A stretch of DNA of 36,636 bases from Bradyrhizobium sp. NAS96.2 (GCF_001908235.1 NZ_LGHK01000098.1:1-36636), one strand, 5' to 3'; numbered from the stretch's first letter, positions 1-7,392 are shown. Notes: generated by a model not told the origin, from the letters alone. A program made the numbers and translations.

Positions 1-274
1 ACTGCTCGACCAGTTCGCCTAATGTAATGCCCGAAGTGCTCGACGCATTTGTGGCTGCGGAGCTTTTGAATTCTTCTTTAGGCATAGGAGGGGGAGCAGA
101 GGGGACGCCAAGCACAAAATCGAGGCTGGGAATAGTAATGCCCAATTCAGTCGCGAGCCGCTGGAATTCTGCTCCGACTTCCTTGAACCTATCTAGCTTT
201 GCTCGCTGTTCCAGCAAACGCGCCTCTTGCTCGGCGATAATTTGCTGAAGACTTTTCCCGGATTCTGCGTTCAT
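1..274 (-). CDS. Partial hypothetical protein, coiled-coil N-terminus
   Basis: The reading frame opens with ATG at 274 and stays open to the window edge, giving 91 residues of an unfinished protein. Residues about 8-40 are rich in Gln, Glu, Arg, Leu and Ala with heptad-like spacing (QQIIAEQEARLLEQRAKL), suggesting a short coiled coil. After that comes a Pro/Ser/Ala-rich linker. No conserved domain is recognisable. The frame remains open some way upstream of the ATG, and no strong ribosome site is visible, so the start is uncertain. Base composition is less GC-rich than the genes beyond 1400, matching the neighbouring small genes and suggesting acquired DNA. Function unknown. Confidence 0.6.
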   Translation of the reverse strand, partial: MNAESGKSLQQIIAEQEARLLEQRAKLDRFKEVGAEFQRLATELGITIPSLDFVLGVPSAPPPMPKEEFKSSAATNASSTSGITLGELVEQ

Positions 275-302
275 CCCAATAGCATAGGCAATAAGGGGTT
301 GT

Positions 303-369
303 CCGGAGACCGCACCTATGCTATCGAGGGGTTCTCACGCCGACCTCTTCGCTTCGATGCGGTCTCCGG
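303..369. repeat. Inverted repeat upstream of the partial gene
   Basis: CCGGAGACCGCA at 303-314 is perfectly repeated in inverse at 358-369 (TGCGGTCTCCGG), with 43 bases between. A second inverted pair, AGCATAGG at 281-288 and CCTATGCT at 315-322, interleaves with it. The pairs overlap the likely leader of the minus-strand gene starting at 274 and could form alternative RNA folds. No tRNA or known riboswitch pattern is seen. Role unknown. Confidence 0.4.
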
Positions 370-419
370 CTCCGTCTCACGACAAGCTGGATTGCTCATC
401 GCTCGAAGGTCGTCAAACC

Positions 420-454
420 AAAACCCTCATGCGGGACCCCCGCGTGAGGGTTTT
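420..454. terminator. Bidirectional rho-independent terminator
   Basis: AAAACCCTCA is followed by a GC-rich stem (TGCGGG/CCCGCG with one wobble), an ACC loop, and the complementary TGAGGGTTTT, giving a stem of about 16 pairs with an A-tract on one side and a T-tract on the other. It can end transcription in both directions. The natural users are the minus-strand small operon ending at 549, and anything reading rightward from the left edge. Confidence 0.8.
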
Positions 455-548
455 GCGCATTCAGGCACAGCAAAACCAATAAGGCATGATGGCACCCCTC
501 GTCAAGATGGTGCAGGTCGTGGTGTCTTTCCCAACTAAAGAAAGAGCA

Positions 549-770
549 CTATTTGGACCACCTCTTCTTCGCCGCTTTTTTGGCAATTGCCTTGCGTTTA
601 GCTGGACTTAGCGCAGCCGCGCGGGCCTTGCCGCCTAGCTTTCCAAGCATTGCTGCGGCAGACTTCTTGTCCAACTCTTCCACAACCTCTTCCGTCGCGA
701 TCCTCCCAACGAGGAATGCACTCTGAATCGAATCAGCGGGGCGCTTCTCGCCTTTAGGGCCTCTAGGCAT
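549..770 (-). CDS. Small basic hypothetical protein (GGKARAA...KKAAKKRW type)
   Basis: A 73-residue, Lys/Arg/Ala-rich protein. The first half (MPRGPKGEKRPADSIQSAF, then a Val/Glu stretch) is followed by a C-terminal motif LGKLGGKARAAALSPAKRK and a KKAAKKRW tail. From memory, this tail is shared by many small alphaproteobacterial proteins, often in accessory DNA. The charge suggests nucleic-acid contact, but no function is established. Its ATG lies inside the last codons of the Cys-rich ORF at 763-906 (the ATG at 770 overlaps the TAG ending at 763), so it is probably translated by coupling. Transcription likely ends at the hairpin 420-454. Confidence 0.8.
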   Translation of the reverse strand: MPRGPKGEKRPADSIQSAFLVGRIATEEVVEELDKKSAAAMLGKLGGKARAAALSPAKRKAIAKKAAKKRWSK

Positions 771-906
771 TGAAGTGCTCGCAGCCGTCTTTCTTATTTC
801 CGCAGTGGCGCCCGGTATCGCAGCTTGAGCAATTGCATCTGCAAGGGCCGCCAGCAGCCATTACTGGCTCGCAACGGAAATTCTCGGACTTATTGGATTT
901 CTGCAT
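763..906 (-). CDS. Cys-rich small protein, 47 residues, coupled to the next gene
   Basis: The frame runs from ATG at 906 to TAG at 763-765 and encodes 47 residues with seven cysteines (12, 22, 24, 26, 29, 35, 42) and two late histidines (34, 44). The core PCRCNCSSC has CxCxCxxC spacing, which suggests binding of zinc or another metal, as in metallothionein-like or zinc-knuckle peptides. A good ribosome site (GAGGG, six bases before the ATG) supports translation. The stop overlaps the start of the 73-residue gene by eight bases, forming a two-gene operon. I do not recognise a named family. The metal-binding role is inference from cysteine spacing. Confidence 0.65.
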   Translation of the reverse strand: MQKSNKSENFRCEPVMAAGGPCRCNCSSCDTGRHCGNKKDGCEHFNA

Positions 907-965
907 TCTAAACCCTCATGCTTTGCGCTAAGCATAGCACATTTCATTGGTTGGAGGGGAATTGA

Positions 966-1235
966 ATGAGTATTCCAAGCCAGCATTCCATTTTGCAGGC
1001 GATTGAGGAATTCAAGCGCGTAAAGGAAGGCGAGTTCCTAAAACGGCACTCAAGCGGCGCCCGCCCTCGCAAGGTTTATCTGAATTACGGCGGTGAGAGA
1101 TTCCCGCTTAAGGCAATCTGGGCGGCGGCGCACCAGCCACCAGTTCACACGCGAATATTCACAACCAACGTCGCCAAGGCCGGCTTCCGAAAGCTGGGGT
1201 TCCGAGACTTTTGGCCGCCCGAAAATTCAAACTGA
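966..1235 (+). CDS. Hypothetical protein resembling a ScoMcrA-like N-terminal head domain
   Basis: An 89-residue protein preceded by a strong GGAGGGG ribosome site about six bases before the ATG. The pattern is an N-terminal helix (ILQAIEEFKRV...GEFLKRH), a strand motif RKVYLNYGGERFPLKAIWAAA, then a short segment ending in AGFRKLGF. From memory this matches the small head domain found at the N-terminus of McrA-like HNH nucleases and related restriction proteins (Y/F-x-Y-x-G-x-x-F/Y-x-x-KAI...LGF). Here nothing follows it: no nuclease domain lies downstream. It is either a stand-alone version or a remnant. It is transcribed divergently from the Cys-rich operon. Confidence 0.65.
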   Translation: MSIPSQHSILQAIEEFKRVKEGEFLKRHSSGARPRKVYLNYGGERFPLKAIWAAAHQPPVHTRIFTTNVAKAGFRKLGFRDFWPPENSN

Positions 1236-1382
1236 GACACTACCGGTTGTCGGCCTCTGCTCCACAAGCAGTCCACCGGGATGTTCACCGGCTTTTCCCC
1301 TCATGCGACATCAGATCTGACCACCGTCGACCCACAGTTTCTCAACAGACCTGTCCTCAGCTTGCCGCGCCCTGGCCGTGGT

Positions 1383-1407
1383 GCCTGATGCGCGGTCCGC
1401 GTCAGGC
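1383..1407 (-). terminator. Possible terminator hairpin overlapping a stop codon
   Basis: GCCTGATGCG (1383-1392) pairs with CGCGTCAGGC (1398-1407), ten pairs with one wobble and a five-base loop. It covers the stop codon of the minus-strand oxidoreductase gene. No T-run follows, so it may be only a weak terminator or an mRNA 3'-end structure. Confidence 0.3.
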
Positions 1408-3009
1408 AAACAGCGCGCGATGGTCGGCCAGGACGGCCCGCGCGGCGTTGTGGCCGGGCGCACCGGTGACCCCGCCGCCGGGATGGGCGCCGGAACCGCA
1501 ATGGTAGAGACCGCGGAGCGGTCCGCGGTAGTCGGCATGGCCGAGCATGGGGCGCGCCGAGAACAACTGGTTCAGCGTCAGCGCACCGTGAAAGATGTCG
1601 CCGCCGAGGAGGCCGAATTGCCGTTCGAGGTCGAGCGGCGACAGGATCTGGCGGCCGATGACGGAGCCCGCAAATCCGGGCGCATACCGGTCGACGGTTG
1701 CGATCATCAGGTCGGCGACCTCGTCGCGATGGTCGTCCCACGATTTGCCGCCGGGCAGTTGCGGCGCGACATGCTGGCAGAACAGGCTCGCGACATGCTG
1801 GCCCGGCGGGCTCAAACTGTCGTCGAGCGTCGAGGGGATCAGCACCTCGACGACGGGCGCGCGGCTCCAGCCGAAGTCGCGCGCGTCGCGCCAGGCACGA
1901 TCCATGTAGCCGAGGCTGGGCGCGATGATGATGCCCGCGGTGAGATGATCGCCGGGGCCCGGCAGCGCGGTGAACGAGGGCAGGGCGCTCAGCGCCACGT
2001 TCATCCTGAAGGTGCCGGACCCGTTCTGCCATCGCGAGATGCGCGTGCGGAATTCGTCCGCCAATGCGCCCGCCGGCACCAGGCGCGTATAGAGCAGCTT
2101 CGGGTTGACGTTGGAGACGACATATTTGGCGCGGACCGTCGCGCCATTGTCGAGGATGATGCCAGTGGCGCGATCCTTCTCGACGATCACCTCGCGGACG
2201 GGCGCATCGGTTTCGATCTCGACGCCATGGCTGCGTGCGGCACGCGCCATCGCTTGGGTGATCGCGCCCATACCGCCGATCGCGTGGCCCCAGACCCCTT
2301 TCTTGCCGTTCACCTCGCCGAACGCATGATGCAGCATCACATAGGCCGAGCCGGCCGCGTAGGGGCTCGCATAGTTGCCGACGATGGCGTCGAAGCCGAA
2401 CAGCGCCTTGACGAGATCGTTTTCGAAACGCTCGTCGAGCATCGCGCCGGCCGAGCGCGTGAACAGGTCGAGCAGGTTGCGCTGCTGCTCGAGCGACAAC
2501 CGCCGCAGGATGTTGGCGGTGCCGAGCGCGTTGAAGGCCTCCCTCATTGCGCCGATGCCAAACCCCTCGACGAGGTTCGGCGGCGCGCGCAGCACGAATT
2601 GCCGCAGCGCGTCGGCGATGGCTTCAAGTTCCCCCGAGAACTCGCCAATGGTGGCCGCGTCCCGCTGGCTGAGCTTTGCGACCGACTGCTGGGTGCGGCC
2701 TTCGCCGGTCAAGAGGTAGCTGCCGTCGGGCGCGGGAAGGAAGTTCTGTGCGCGACGCTCGACGATCTCAAGGCCGTGATCGGCAAGTTTCAGGTCTGCG
2801 ATGATCTGCGGGTTGAGCAGGCTCACCGTGTAGGCGGCGACCGAATTGCGGAAGCCCGGACAAAACTCTTCGGTGACGGCGGCGCCGCCGACCACCTTGC
2901 GGCGCTCGACGATCCTGACCTTCAATCCGGCCATCGCGAGATAGGCCGCACAAGTGAGGCCGTTGTGCCCCGCACCGATAATGACGGCATCAACTTCATG
3001 ATTGGACAT
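1402..3009 (-). CDS. FAD-dependent oxidoreductase, PYROXD2/phytoene-desaturase-like
   Basis: A 535-residue flavoprotein. The N-terminal dinucleotide-binding motif (VDAVIIGAGHNGLTCAAYLA, from residue about 6) is followed by the acidic end of the second strand (VRIVERR) and the GGAAVTEEFCPGF stretch typical of the PYROXD2/CrtI-like amine-oxidase superfamily. The C-terminal FAD-contact motif is present (LYHCGSGAHPGGGVTGAPGHNAA). Length matches PYROXD2-type proteins. The physiological substrate is unknown; there is no carotenoid cluster nearby, so a true phytoene desaturase is unlikely. I chose ATG at 3009 because the conserved fold starts there; upstream frame extension is Arg/Ala-rich and not conserved-looking. 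Confidence 0.9.
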   Translation of the reverse strand: MSNHEVDAVIIGAGHNGLTCAAYLAMAGLKVRIVERRKVVGGAAVTEEFCPGFRNSVAAYTVSLLNPQIIADLKLADHGLEIVERRAQNFLPAPDGSYLLTGEGRTQQSVAKLSQRDAATIGEFSGELEAIADALRQFVLRAPPNLVEGFGIGAMREAFNALGTANILRRLSLEQQRNLLDLFTRSAGAMLDERFENDLVKALFGFDAIVGNYASPYAAGSAYVMLHHAFGEVNGKKGVWGHAIGGMGAITQAMARAARSHGVEIETDAPVREVIVEKDRATGIILDNGATVRAKYVVSNVNPKLLYTRLVPAGALADEFRTRISRWQNGSGTFRMNVALSALPSFTALPGPGDHLTAGIIIAPSLGYMDRAWRDARDFGWSRAPVVEVLIPSTLDDSLSPPGQHVASLFCQHVAPQLPGGKSWDDHRDEVADLMIATVDRYAPGFAGSVIGRQILSPLDLERQFGLLGGDIFHGALTLNQLFSARPMLGHADYRGPLRGLYHCGSGAHPGGGVTGAPGHNAARAVLADHRALFA

Positions 3010-3179
3010 GGCGCTTCTATAGGCCGAATGTCCGCATCTCACCACTGTCGGCCGCGGCGGGTCACAAATCCGTACCGATCCCGATACGATAGTCCGGCCG
3101 CGATTGCGCGGAACGTGGGCCGCCGGCCGGGCGCCGAGTGCGCCTCGTTGGTTGTTGCCGCCAAGCAGTGGAGTGCAAA

Positions 3180-3899
3180 ATGCCGTTTGTCTTTGATCAA
3201 ACTGAAGTCGAGTGGCCCGACGACGAATCCGATCCGCCGCCGCCGCGCGCAAATCAGTTCGTTTACCTGCCGCCGCCCGAATTCGGCGGAGTGCGGGAGC
3301 CGGTCCATTTCACACTCGACATTCCGCCCGAGCCGCCGGTGCCCGGACCGGTCATGCCGGCGATCAAGCAGCCGAGCCTTTGGGATCGCTTGTGGGGCCG
3401 GCGACTGCCAACCGCGCAGGTGACGCCGGCAGTCAAAGCCGCCGCGGAGGCGTGGGCTGCCCGCGAGGTGTTCACCCGCCAGCGGCTGATCGCGATAACC
3501 GTACCGGCACTGCGTGAGCTCGGCGTGCAACGACTCTATTGTCGCTACGACGGCGGCAACGACGAGGGGTTTGCCTGGCTCGACAGCGCGACGCTCCACG
3601 ATGGCACGCGTGTCGACGCTGATGCGCTCGCACAGCGGCTGACCGAGCAACGATTTCTTGACCGGCTGGCTGCCGGGGGCGTGATGAACCGGATCGATAG
3701 CACCAGCGAACGCGACCAGATCGCATCCTTTGTTCGCGACTGGATGTGTACGGAGTGGGCGACCTTGCTGCTTGGTCGCGGTTACGGCACCGGCGAATAC
3801 GTCATGTACGGCGCCTTCGTCGTCGATCTCGACGCGTGCAGCGTGGTCGACGATCCCAGAGCCGATCCGGTTACGAGCAATATCGAGATCGCGAGGTAG
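3180..3899 (+). CDS. Hypothetical protein paired with a DUF6915 gene
   Basis: A 239-residue protein starting MPFVFDQTEVEWPDD. The N-terminal 75 residues are Pro-rich and low complexity. The C-terminal 150 residues look folded and include LYCRYDGGNDEGFAWLD and GRGYGTGEYVMYGAFVVDLD. This pattern recalls DUF6878-type proteins (a D-G-G/Y-x-D strand followed by a Gly/Tyr-rich strand), but the match is weak and from memory. It lies six bases before the DUF6915 gene on the same strand, so the two are probably one transcript. An upstream start at 3138 is possible but less natural. Function unknown. Confidence 0.75.
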   Translation: MPFVFDQTEVEWPDDESDPPPPRANQFVYLPPPEFGGVREPVHFTLDIPPEPPVPGPVMPAIKQPSLWDRLWGRRLPTAQVTPAVKAAAEAWAAREVFTRQRLIAITVPALRELGVQRLYCRYDGGNDEGFAWLDSATLHDGTRVDADALAQRLTEQRFLDRLAAGGVMNRIDSTSERDQIASFVRDWMCTEWATLLLGRGYGTGEYVMYGAFVVDLDACSVVDDPRADPVTSNIEIAR

Positions 3900-3905
3900 C
3901 CTGCG

Positions 3906-4301
3906 ATGGCGCATCCCTATCATCATGCGGTCCGTTCCGCGCGCTTGTTCGGCGGAACGCCCGAAGACTATCTCGCGATCCACGACTGGTTCGATGAGAG
4001 CAAGGCGCATCTCGCCGACGTGCGTCACCGCGCGCTGCGCCACCACAGCGAAGGTATCTTCCTGTGCGAGGCGATCTTCGGCGCGACGTTGACGAACAGC
4101 GCCGGCAAGCAGGTGCCGGTGCGGACGGTCGGCGAGCAGCACGTCAAGGACGATCTCGGCTGGATCCCCTCGGTCAAGGATTGGTTGCAGCACATCGAGC
4201 TGCAGCCGTGGATGGGGCGGACGCCGTTCCGGCCACAAATGGAAACATCCGCATCGGCCGCGAGTGCGGAACACGAGGCCAGTGACATCAGGATGACGTG
4301 A
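3906..4301 (+). CDS. DUF6915 family protein
   Basis: A 131-residue protein whose start (MAHPYHHAVRSARLFGG) and body (YLAIHDWFDESKAHLADVRH, RALRHHSEGIFLCEAIFGAT, VRTVGEQHVKDDLGWIPSV) match what I recall of the DUF6915 family. That family is small, His-rich and usually ends in a DWL..I segment, present here at about residues 91-98. The last 30 residues (ETSASAASAEHEASD) form a loose tail. Biochemical role is not known. The His and Asp clusters could bind metal, but this is speculation. It follows the hypothetical gene 3180-3899 by six bases, with no sign of its own promoter. Confidence 0.8.
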   Translation: MAHPYHHAVRSARLFGGTPEDYLAIHDWFDESKAHLADVRHRALRHHSEGIFLCEAIFGATLTNSAGKQVPVRTVGEQHVKDDLGWIPSVKDWLQHIELQPWMGRTPFRPQMETSASAASAEHEASDIRMT

Positions 4302-4406
4302 ACGGTTCAGGCAATCCGGTGCGCGTGTTGCCCGCTGCCTGGCGCTATGATTCAATGTAATGCATGTGCCCGGTGTTGATCTGCCGGATCGTGACCGGGA
4401 GTATTC

Positions 4407-6671
4407 ATGACGTCTGAGCCGTCCGCATCGCGAAACCGGCTGGTGCTGGTTGTCTACACCGCGGCGATCTTCGTCAGTGCCCTGTTGCTGTTCTCGGTGC
4501 AGCCGCTGTTCACCAAGATGGTGCTGCCGCGGCTCGGCGGCTCGCCTGCGGTGTGGTCAGTGGCGATGGTGTTCTTCCAGTCGCTGCTGCTCGGCGGCTA
4601 CGCCTATGCACATCTGTTGATGAAGCTGAACAGCCGCGTCGTTCCGGTCGCGGTGCATCTGGTGCTGCTCGTCGTCGCGCTGCTGACCTTGCCGCTGACG
4701 ATCAGGAGCGGCTGGGGCGAGCCGCCGACCTCGGGCTATGCGGTCTGGCTGCTCGGCCTGTTCGCGGTCTCGATCGGCCTGCCGTTCTTCGCGCTCGCCG
4801 CCAACAATCCGCTGCTGCAGGCCTGGTTCGTGCGCACCGGCCACCGCAGCGGGCCCGACCCGTATTTCCTCTATGCGTCCTCGAACATCGGCAGTTTCCT
4901 GGCGCTGCTGTCCTATCCGGTGCTGCTCGAGCCGATGTTCACATTGCGCACCCAGAACCTGATCTGGACCTGTGGCTATGGGCTGCTGATCGTTCTGATC
5001 GCGGGTTGCGGCGTGTTGCTGTTGCGGTCGCCGGCCAGTGCCGCCGCACTCAATATGCAGGTCGACGATGCCAACGCTCCGGCGCCGTCCTGGGGTTTGC
5101 GCGCGCGCTGGATCTTCCTCGCCGCGGTGCCGTCCGGCCTTTTGATCGCGGTGACGGCGCATATCTCGACCGATGTCGCTGCTGCACCCTTGCTGTGGGT
5201 GCTGCCGCTGTCGCTGTATTTGTTGACCTGGGTGCTGGTGTTCCAGTCGCGGCCGCTGCTGCCGCACAAATGGATGCTGCTGGCGCAGCCGCTGGCGATT
5301 GCCGGCGTCGTGATCCTGCTCGCGTTCGGCGGCGAGCAGAACCTGCTGCTGACGCTCGGCGGCCATCAGCTCTGCTTCTTCATCATCGCGATGGCCTGCC
5401 ATGGTGAACTCGCGCGCACTCGACCCGCCGCGAAATACCTCACCGGCTTCTACGTCGCGCTGTCGTTCGGCGGCATGGTCGGCGGCCTGTTTGCAGGCCT
5501 GATCGCGCCGCTCACCTTCTCATGGATCGCCGAATATCCGATCCTGCTGGCGCTCGCGGCGCTGTGCCGTCCGCCCGGCGGCGCGGAGCGGCTGCCGCGC
5601 TGGAGCGCCTGGTACTGGCCGGTCCTTGCGGTGCTGGCGGTGGCGTTGATCGCGCCGAGCTATTCGGCCGGCGACATCTTCAGCTGGTTCGCCGACCACC
5701 GGGTGTGGGTGATCGGCGCCGTCGGCGTGCTCTCGGCGCTGCTCGCGCTCGCCCTGAATGCCAATCGCTGGAAGATCTTCGCCACCGTCGTCGTCGCGCT
5801 GGTGGTGCTGCGCGCCTATCCGTCCGACGATGGCCGCGTCGAAACCGTGCGCAGCTTCTTCGGCGTGCACAAGATCGTGGTGACCCCGAACGGGCAGTAT
5901 CACGTGCTGATGCACGGCACCACGATCCACGGCGCCGAGAAGTTCAAGAACGACGACGGCACCCCGGTCACCGGAAAGCCCGAGCCGATCAGTTACTATT
6001 ACAAGGACGGCGGCATCGGGCGGGCGATCACTGCAATCCGCGCGCGCAAGGGCGCGCCGCTGAAAGTCGCTGTGATCGGGCTCGGCTCGGGGACGCTGAC
6101 CTGCGCCGCGGTGCCCGGCGAGGACTGGCGATTCTTCGAGATCGACCAGTCGATGGTCGAAACCGCGCGCGATCCGAAATATTTCACTTACATCCAGAGC
6201 TGCGAGCCCAATCTGAAGCCTGTCATCGGCGACGCGCGGCTGACCTTCGCCAAGGAGCCGGACGGCGCCTACGATCTCATCATTGTCGATGCCTATTCGT
6301 CGGATGCGATCCCGATCCATCTCGCGACCGCGGAGGCGATGGCGATCTACAAGGAGAAGCTGGCGCCGCAGGGCGCGGTCGTGATGCACGTCTCCAACCG
6401 GCATCTCGAACTTGCCAGCGTCGTGGTCGGCATTGCCGACGCCAACGACATGAAGAGCTGGGTCTACAGCGAGGATTCCGGCCGCGACAACGAGTACATC
6501 TTCTCGACCTCGGTCGTGGTCTCCGCCCGCGAGGATGCCGATGTCGGCAAGCTCGCGTCATCAGACGTCTGGATCGAGACCGATGCCAACGAGAAGCAAC
6601 GGGTCTGGACCGACGATTATTCCAACGTGCTGGGTGCGGTCTATCGGCGCCTGCGCGACGGCGAGCAGTAG
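4407..6671 (+). CDS. Fused membrane transporter-like/spermidine synthase-like protein
   Basis: A 754-residue fusion. Residues about 10-480 contain many hydrophobic segments arranged like a major-facilitator-type membrane domain. The C-terminal 200 residues form a Rossmann methyltransferase-like fold of the spermidine synthase family: glycine motif VAVIGLGSGTLTCAAV (about 551-566), acidic second-strand motif FFEIDQSMVE, GDARLTF, and YDLIIVDAYSSDAIP (about 620-635). Genes of this architecture are common in Proteobacteria and usually named fused MFS/spermidine synthase. The true substrate is unproven, and no speD or polyamine genes are nearby. A GGGAG ribosome site stands six bases before the ATG. 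The gene is flanked by unrelated units and is likely monocistronic. Confidence 0.9.
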   Translation: MTSEPSASRNRLVLVVYTAAIFVSALLLFSVQPLFTKMVLPRLGGSPAVWSVAMVFFQSLLLGGYAYAHLLMKLNSRVVPVAVHLVLLVVALLTLPLTIRSGWGEPPTSGYAVWLLGLFAVSIGLPFFALAANNPLLQAWFVRTGHRSGPDPYFLYASSNIGSFLALLSYPVLLEPMFTLRTQNLIWTCGYGLLIVLIAGCGVLLLRSPASAAALNMQVDDANAPAPSWGLRARWIFLAAVPSGLLIAVTAHISTDVAAAPLLWVLPLSLYLLTWVLVFQSRPLLPHKWMLLAQPLAIAGVVILLAFGGEQNLLLTLGGHQLCFFIIAMACHGELARTRPAAKYLTGFYVALSFGGMVGGLFAGLIAPLTFSWIAEYPILLALAALCRPPGGAERLPRWSAWYWPVLAVLAVALIAPSYSAGDIFSWFADHRVWVIGAVGVLSALLALALNANRWKIFATVVVALVVLRAYPSDDGRVETVRSFFGVHKIVVTPNGQYHVLMHGTTIHGAEKFKNDDGTPVTGKPEPISYYYKDGGIGRAITAIRARKGAPLKVAVIGLGSGTLTCAAVPGEDWRFFEIDQSMVETARDPKYFTYIQSCEPNLKPVIGDARLTFAKEPDGAYDLIIVDAYSSDAIPIHLATAEAMAIYKEKLAPQGAVVMHVSNRHLELASVVVGIADANDMKSWVYSEDSGRDNEYIFSTSVVVSAREDADVGKLASSDVWIETDANEKQRVWTDDYSNVLGAVYRRLRDGEQ

Positions 6672-6686
6672 GTCTGATCGGACCGA

Positions 6687-7274
6687 CTAGCCGTCCACTA
6701 TTAGCAGCTTCGCGATCTGCGGCTTGACGATTGCGGCAAACACTGCGGGATCGTCGAACGCCCTCGCGGAGAGCATTGCTCCGTGAACCGATGCCATCAG
6801 CATCTGGGCCTCCTCTTCCGGTCGCTTGTCCAGCCGGAGCAGGCGCTGTTCTGCGCCGGCCTGCAGCACCGAGGTGAGCCATGCCGCGAGATGATGGAAA
6901 TGGGCGCGGACGCGTGAGGCGACTTGTTCCGGCAACATCGGCATCTCGCCGGCAAGCATCGCACAGACGCAGAAGGGCAGTGACCCATCTCGAATGCACG
7001 CCTGCCAGAAGTTCACGTAAGACTGCAACTGGTCGGCCGGATTTGCGGACCACTCTCGAAGCGACTTCAGGCCCTGCTCAGTCTGCTGCCGGTAGCGATC
7101 AACCAGCGCCGAAACCAGCTCGGCCTTGGTCGGGAAGTGATGGTGGATGCTCGCCTTCCTGATGCCGATCGCATCCGAGATGTCGGCATAGCTGAAGCCG
7201 TTGTAGCCCCCCGCAACGATGAGGGACTGCGCGACATCGAGAATTTTTTCAGAAGTCGAAATCATCACATTCAT
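6687..7274 (-). CDS. TetR/AcrR family transcriptional regulator
   Basis: A 195-residue repressor. The N-terminal helix-turn-helix is clear at about residues 25-50 (GFSYADISDAIGIRKASIHH, then HFPTKAELV), and the rest is a helical ligand-binding domain with WQACIRDGSLPFCVCAMLAGE, a stretch typical of YxaF/LmrA-type TetR proteins. It faces the membrane gene at 7409 across a 134-base gap with two matching palindromic sites (7283-7298 and 7373-7392), so it most likely represses itself and that gene. The first ATG (7274) and a second three codons later (7265) are both usable. The ligand is unknown. Confidence 0.92.
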   Translation of the reverse strand: MNVMISTSEKILDVAQSLIVAGGYNGFSYADISDAIGIRKASIHHHFPTKAELVSALVDRYRQQTEQGLKSLREWSANPADQLQSYVNFWQACIRDGSLPFCVCAMLAGEMPMLPEQVASRVRAHFHHLAAWLTSVLQAGAEQRLLRLDKRPEEEAQMLMASVHGAMLSARAFDDPAVFAAIVKPQIAKLLIVDG

Positions 7275-7282
7275 GTCAGGCC

Positions 7283-7298
7283 TACCTTCCAGTAGGTA
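7283..7298. promoter_or_regulatory. TetR operator 1, next to tetR
   Basis: TACCTTCCAGTAGGTA, whose complement reads TACCTACTGGAAGGTA. It shares both half-sites (TACCTACT and GGAAGGTA) with the site at 7373-7392. It lies nine bases upstream of the regulator's start codon, where bound protein would block transcription or translation initiation. Confidence 0.7.
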
Positions 7299-7353
7299 AA
7301 TTGCCGAGATGTTTCAAGACTTTCACCTCACAGGGGGACGTGTCTGGCGCCGA

Positions 7354-7382
7354 TTGACTTGATTTCAGTGGCTACCTACTAG
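7354..7382 (+). promoter_or_regulatory. Candidate promoter of the DUF308-like gene
   Basis: TTGACT at 7354-7359 matches five of six bases of the -35 consensus. Seventeen bases later, TACTAG (7377-7382) is a poor -10 but lies inside operator 2. Repressor binding there would directly cover the polymerase site. Confidence 0.4.
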
Positions 7383-7392
7383 TAGGAAGGTA
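7373..7392. promoter_or_regulatory. TetR operator 2, next to the membrane gene
   Basis: TACCTACTAGTAGGAAGGTA, with a perfect 12-base palindrome CCTACTAGTAGG at its centre (7375-7386). Both half-sites recur at 7283-7298 in opposite orientation. It ends 16 bases before the ATG at 7409, just upstream of the AAGGAG ribosome site. Confidence 0.75.

Noticed and set aside
227..538. Plus-strand ORF of 103 residues
   Set aside because: It overlaps the minus-strand partial gene and runs through both inverted repeats and the terminator stem. Its composition is Arg/Pro/Gly-rich with no ribosome site.
1093..1507. Overlapping plus-strand ORFs after the McrA-head-like gene
   Set aside because: They run out of frame with the real gene and into the antisense of the flavoprotein. 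No ribosome site or conserved pattern.
1378..3423. Plus-strand ORF of 681 residues opposite the flavoprotein gene
   Set aside because: It mirrors the third-position bias of the real gene. The protein is Arg/Asp/Val/Gly-rich without any fold motif, while the minus strand has a complete FAD enzyme.
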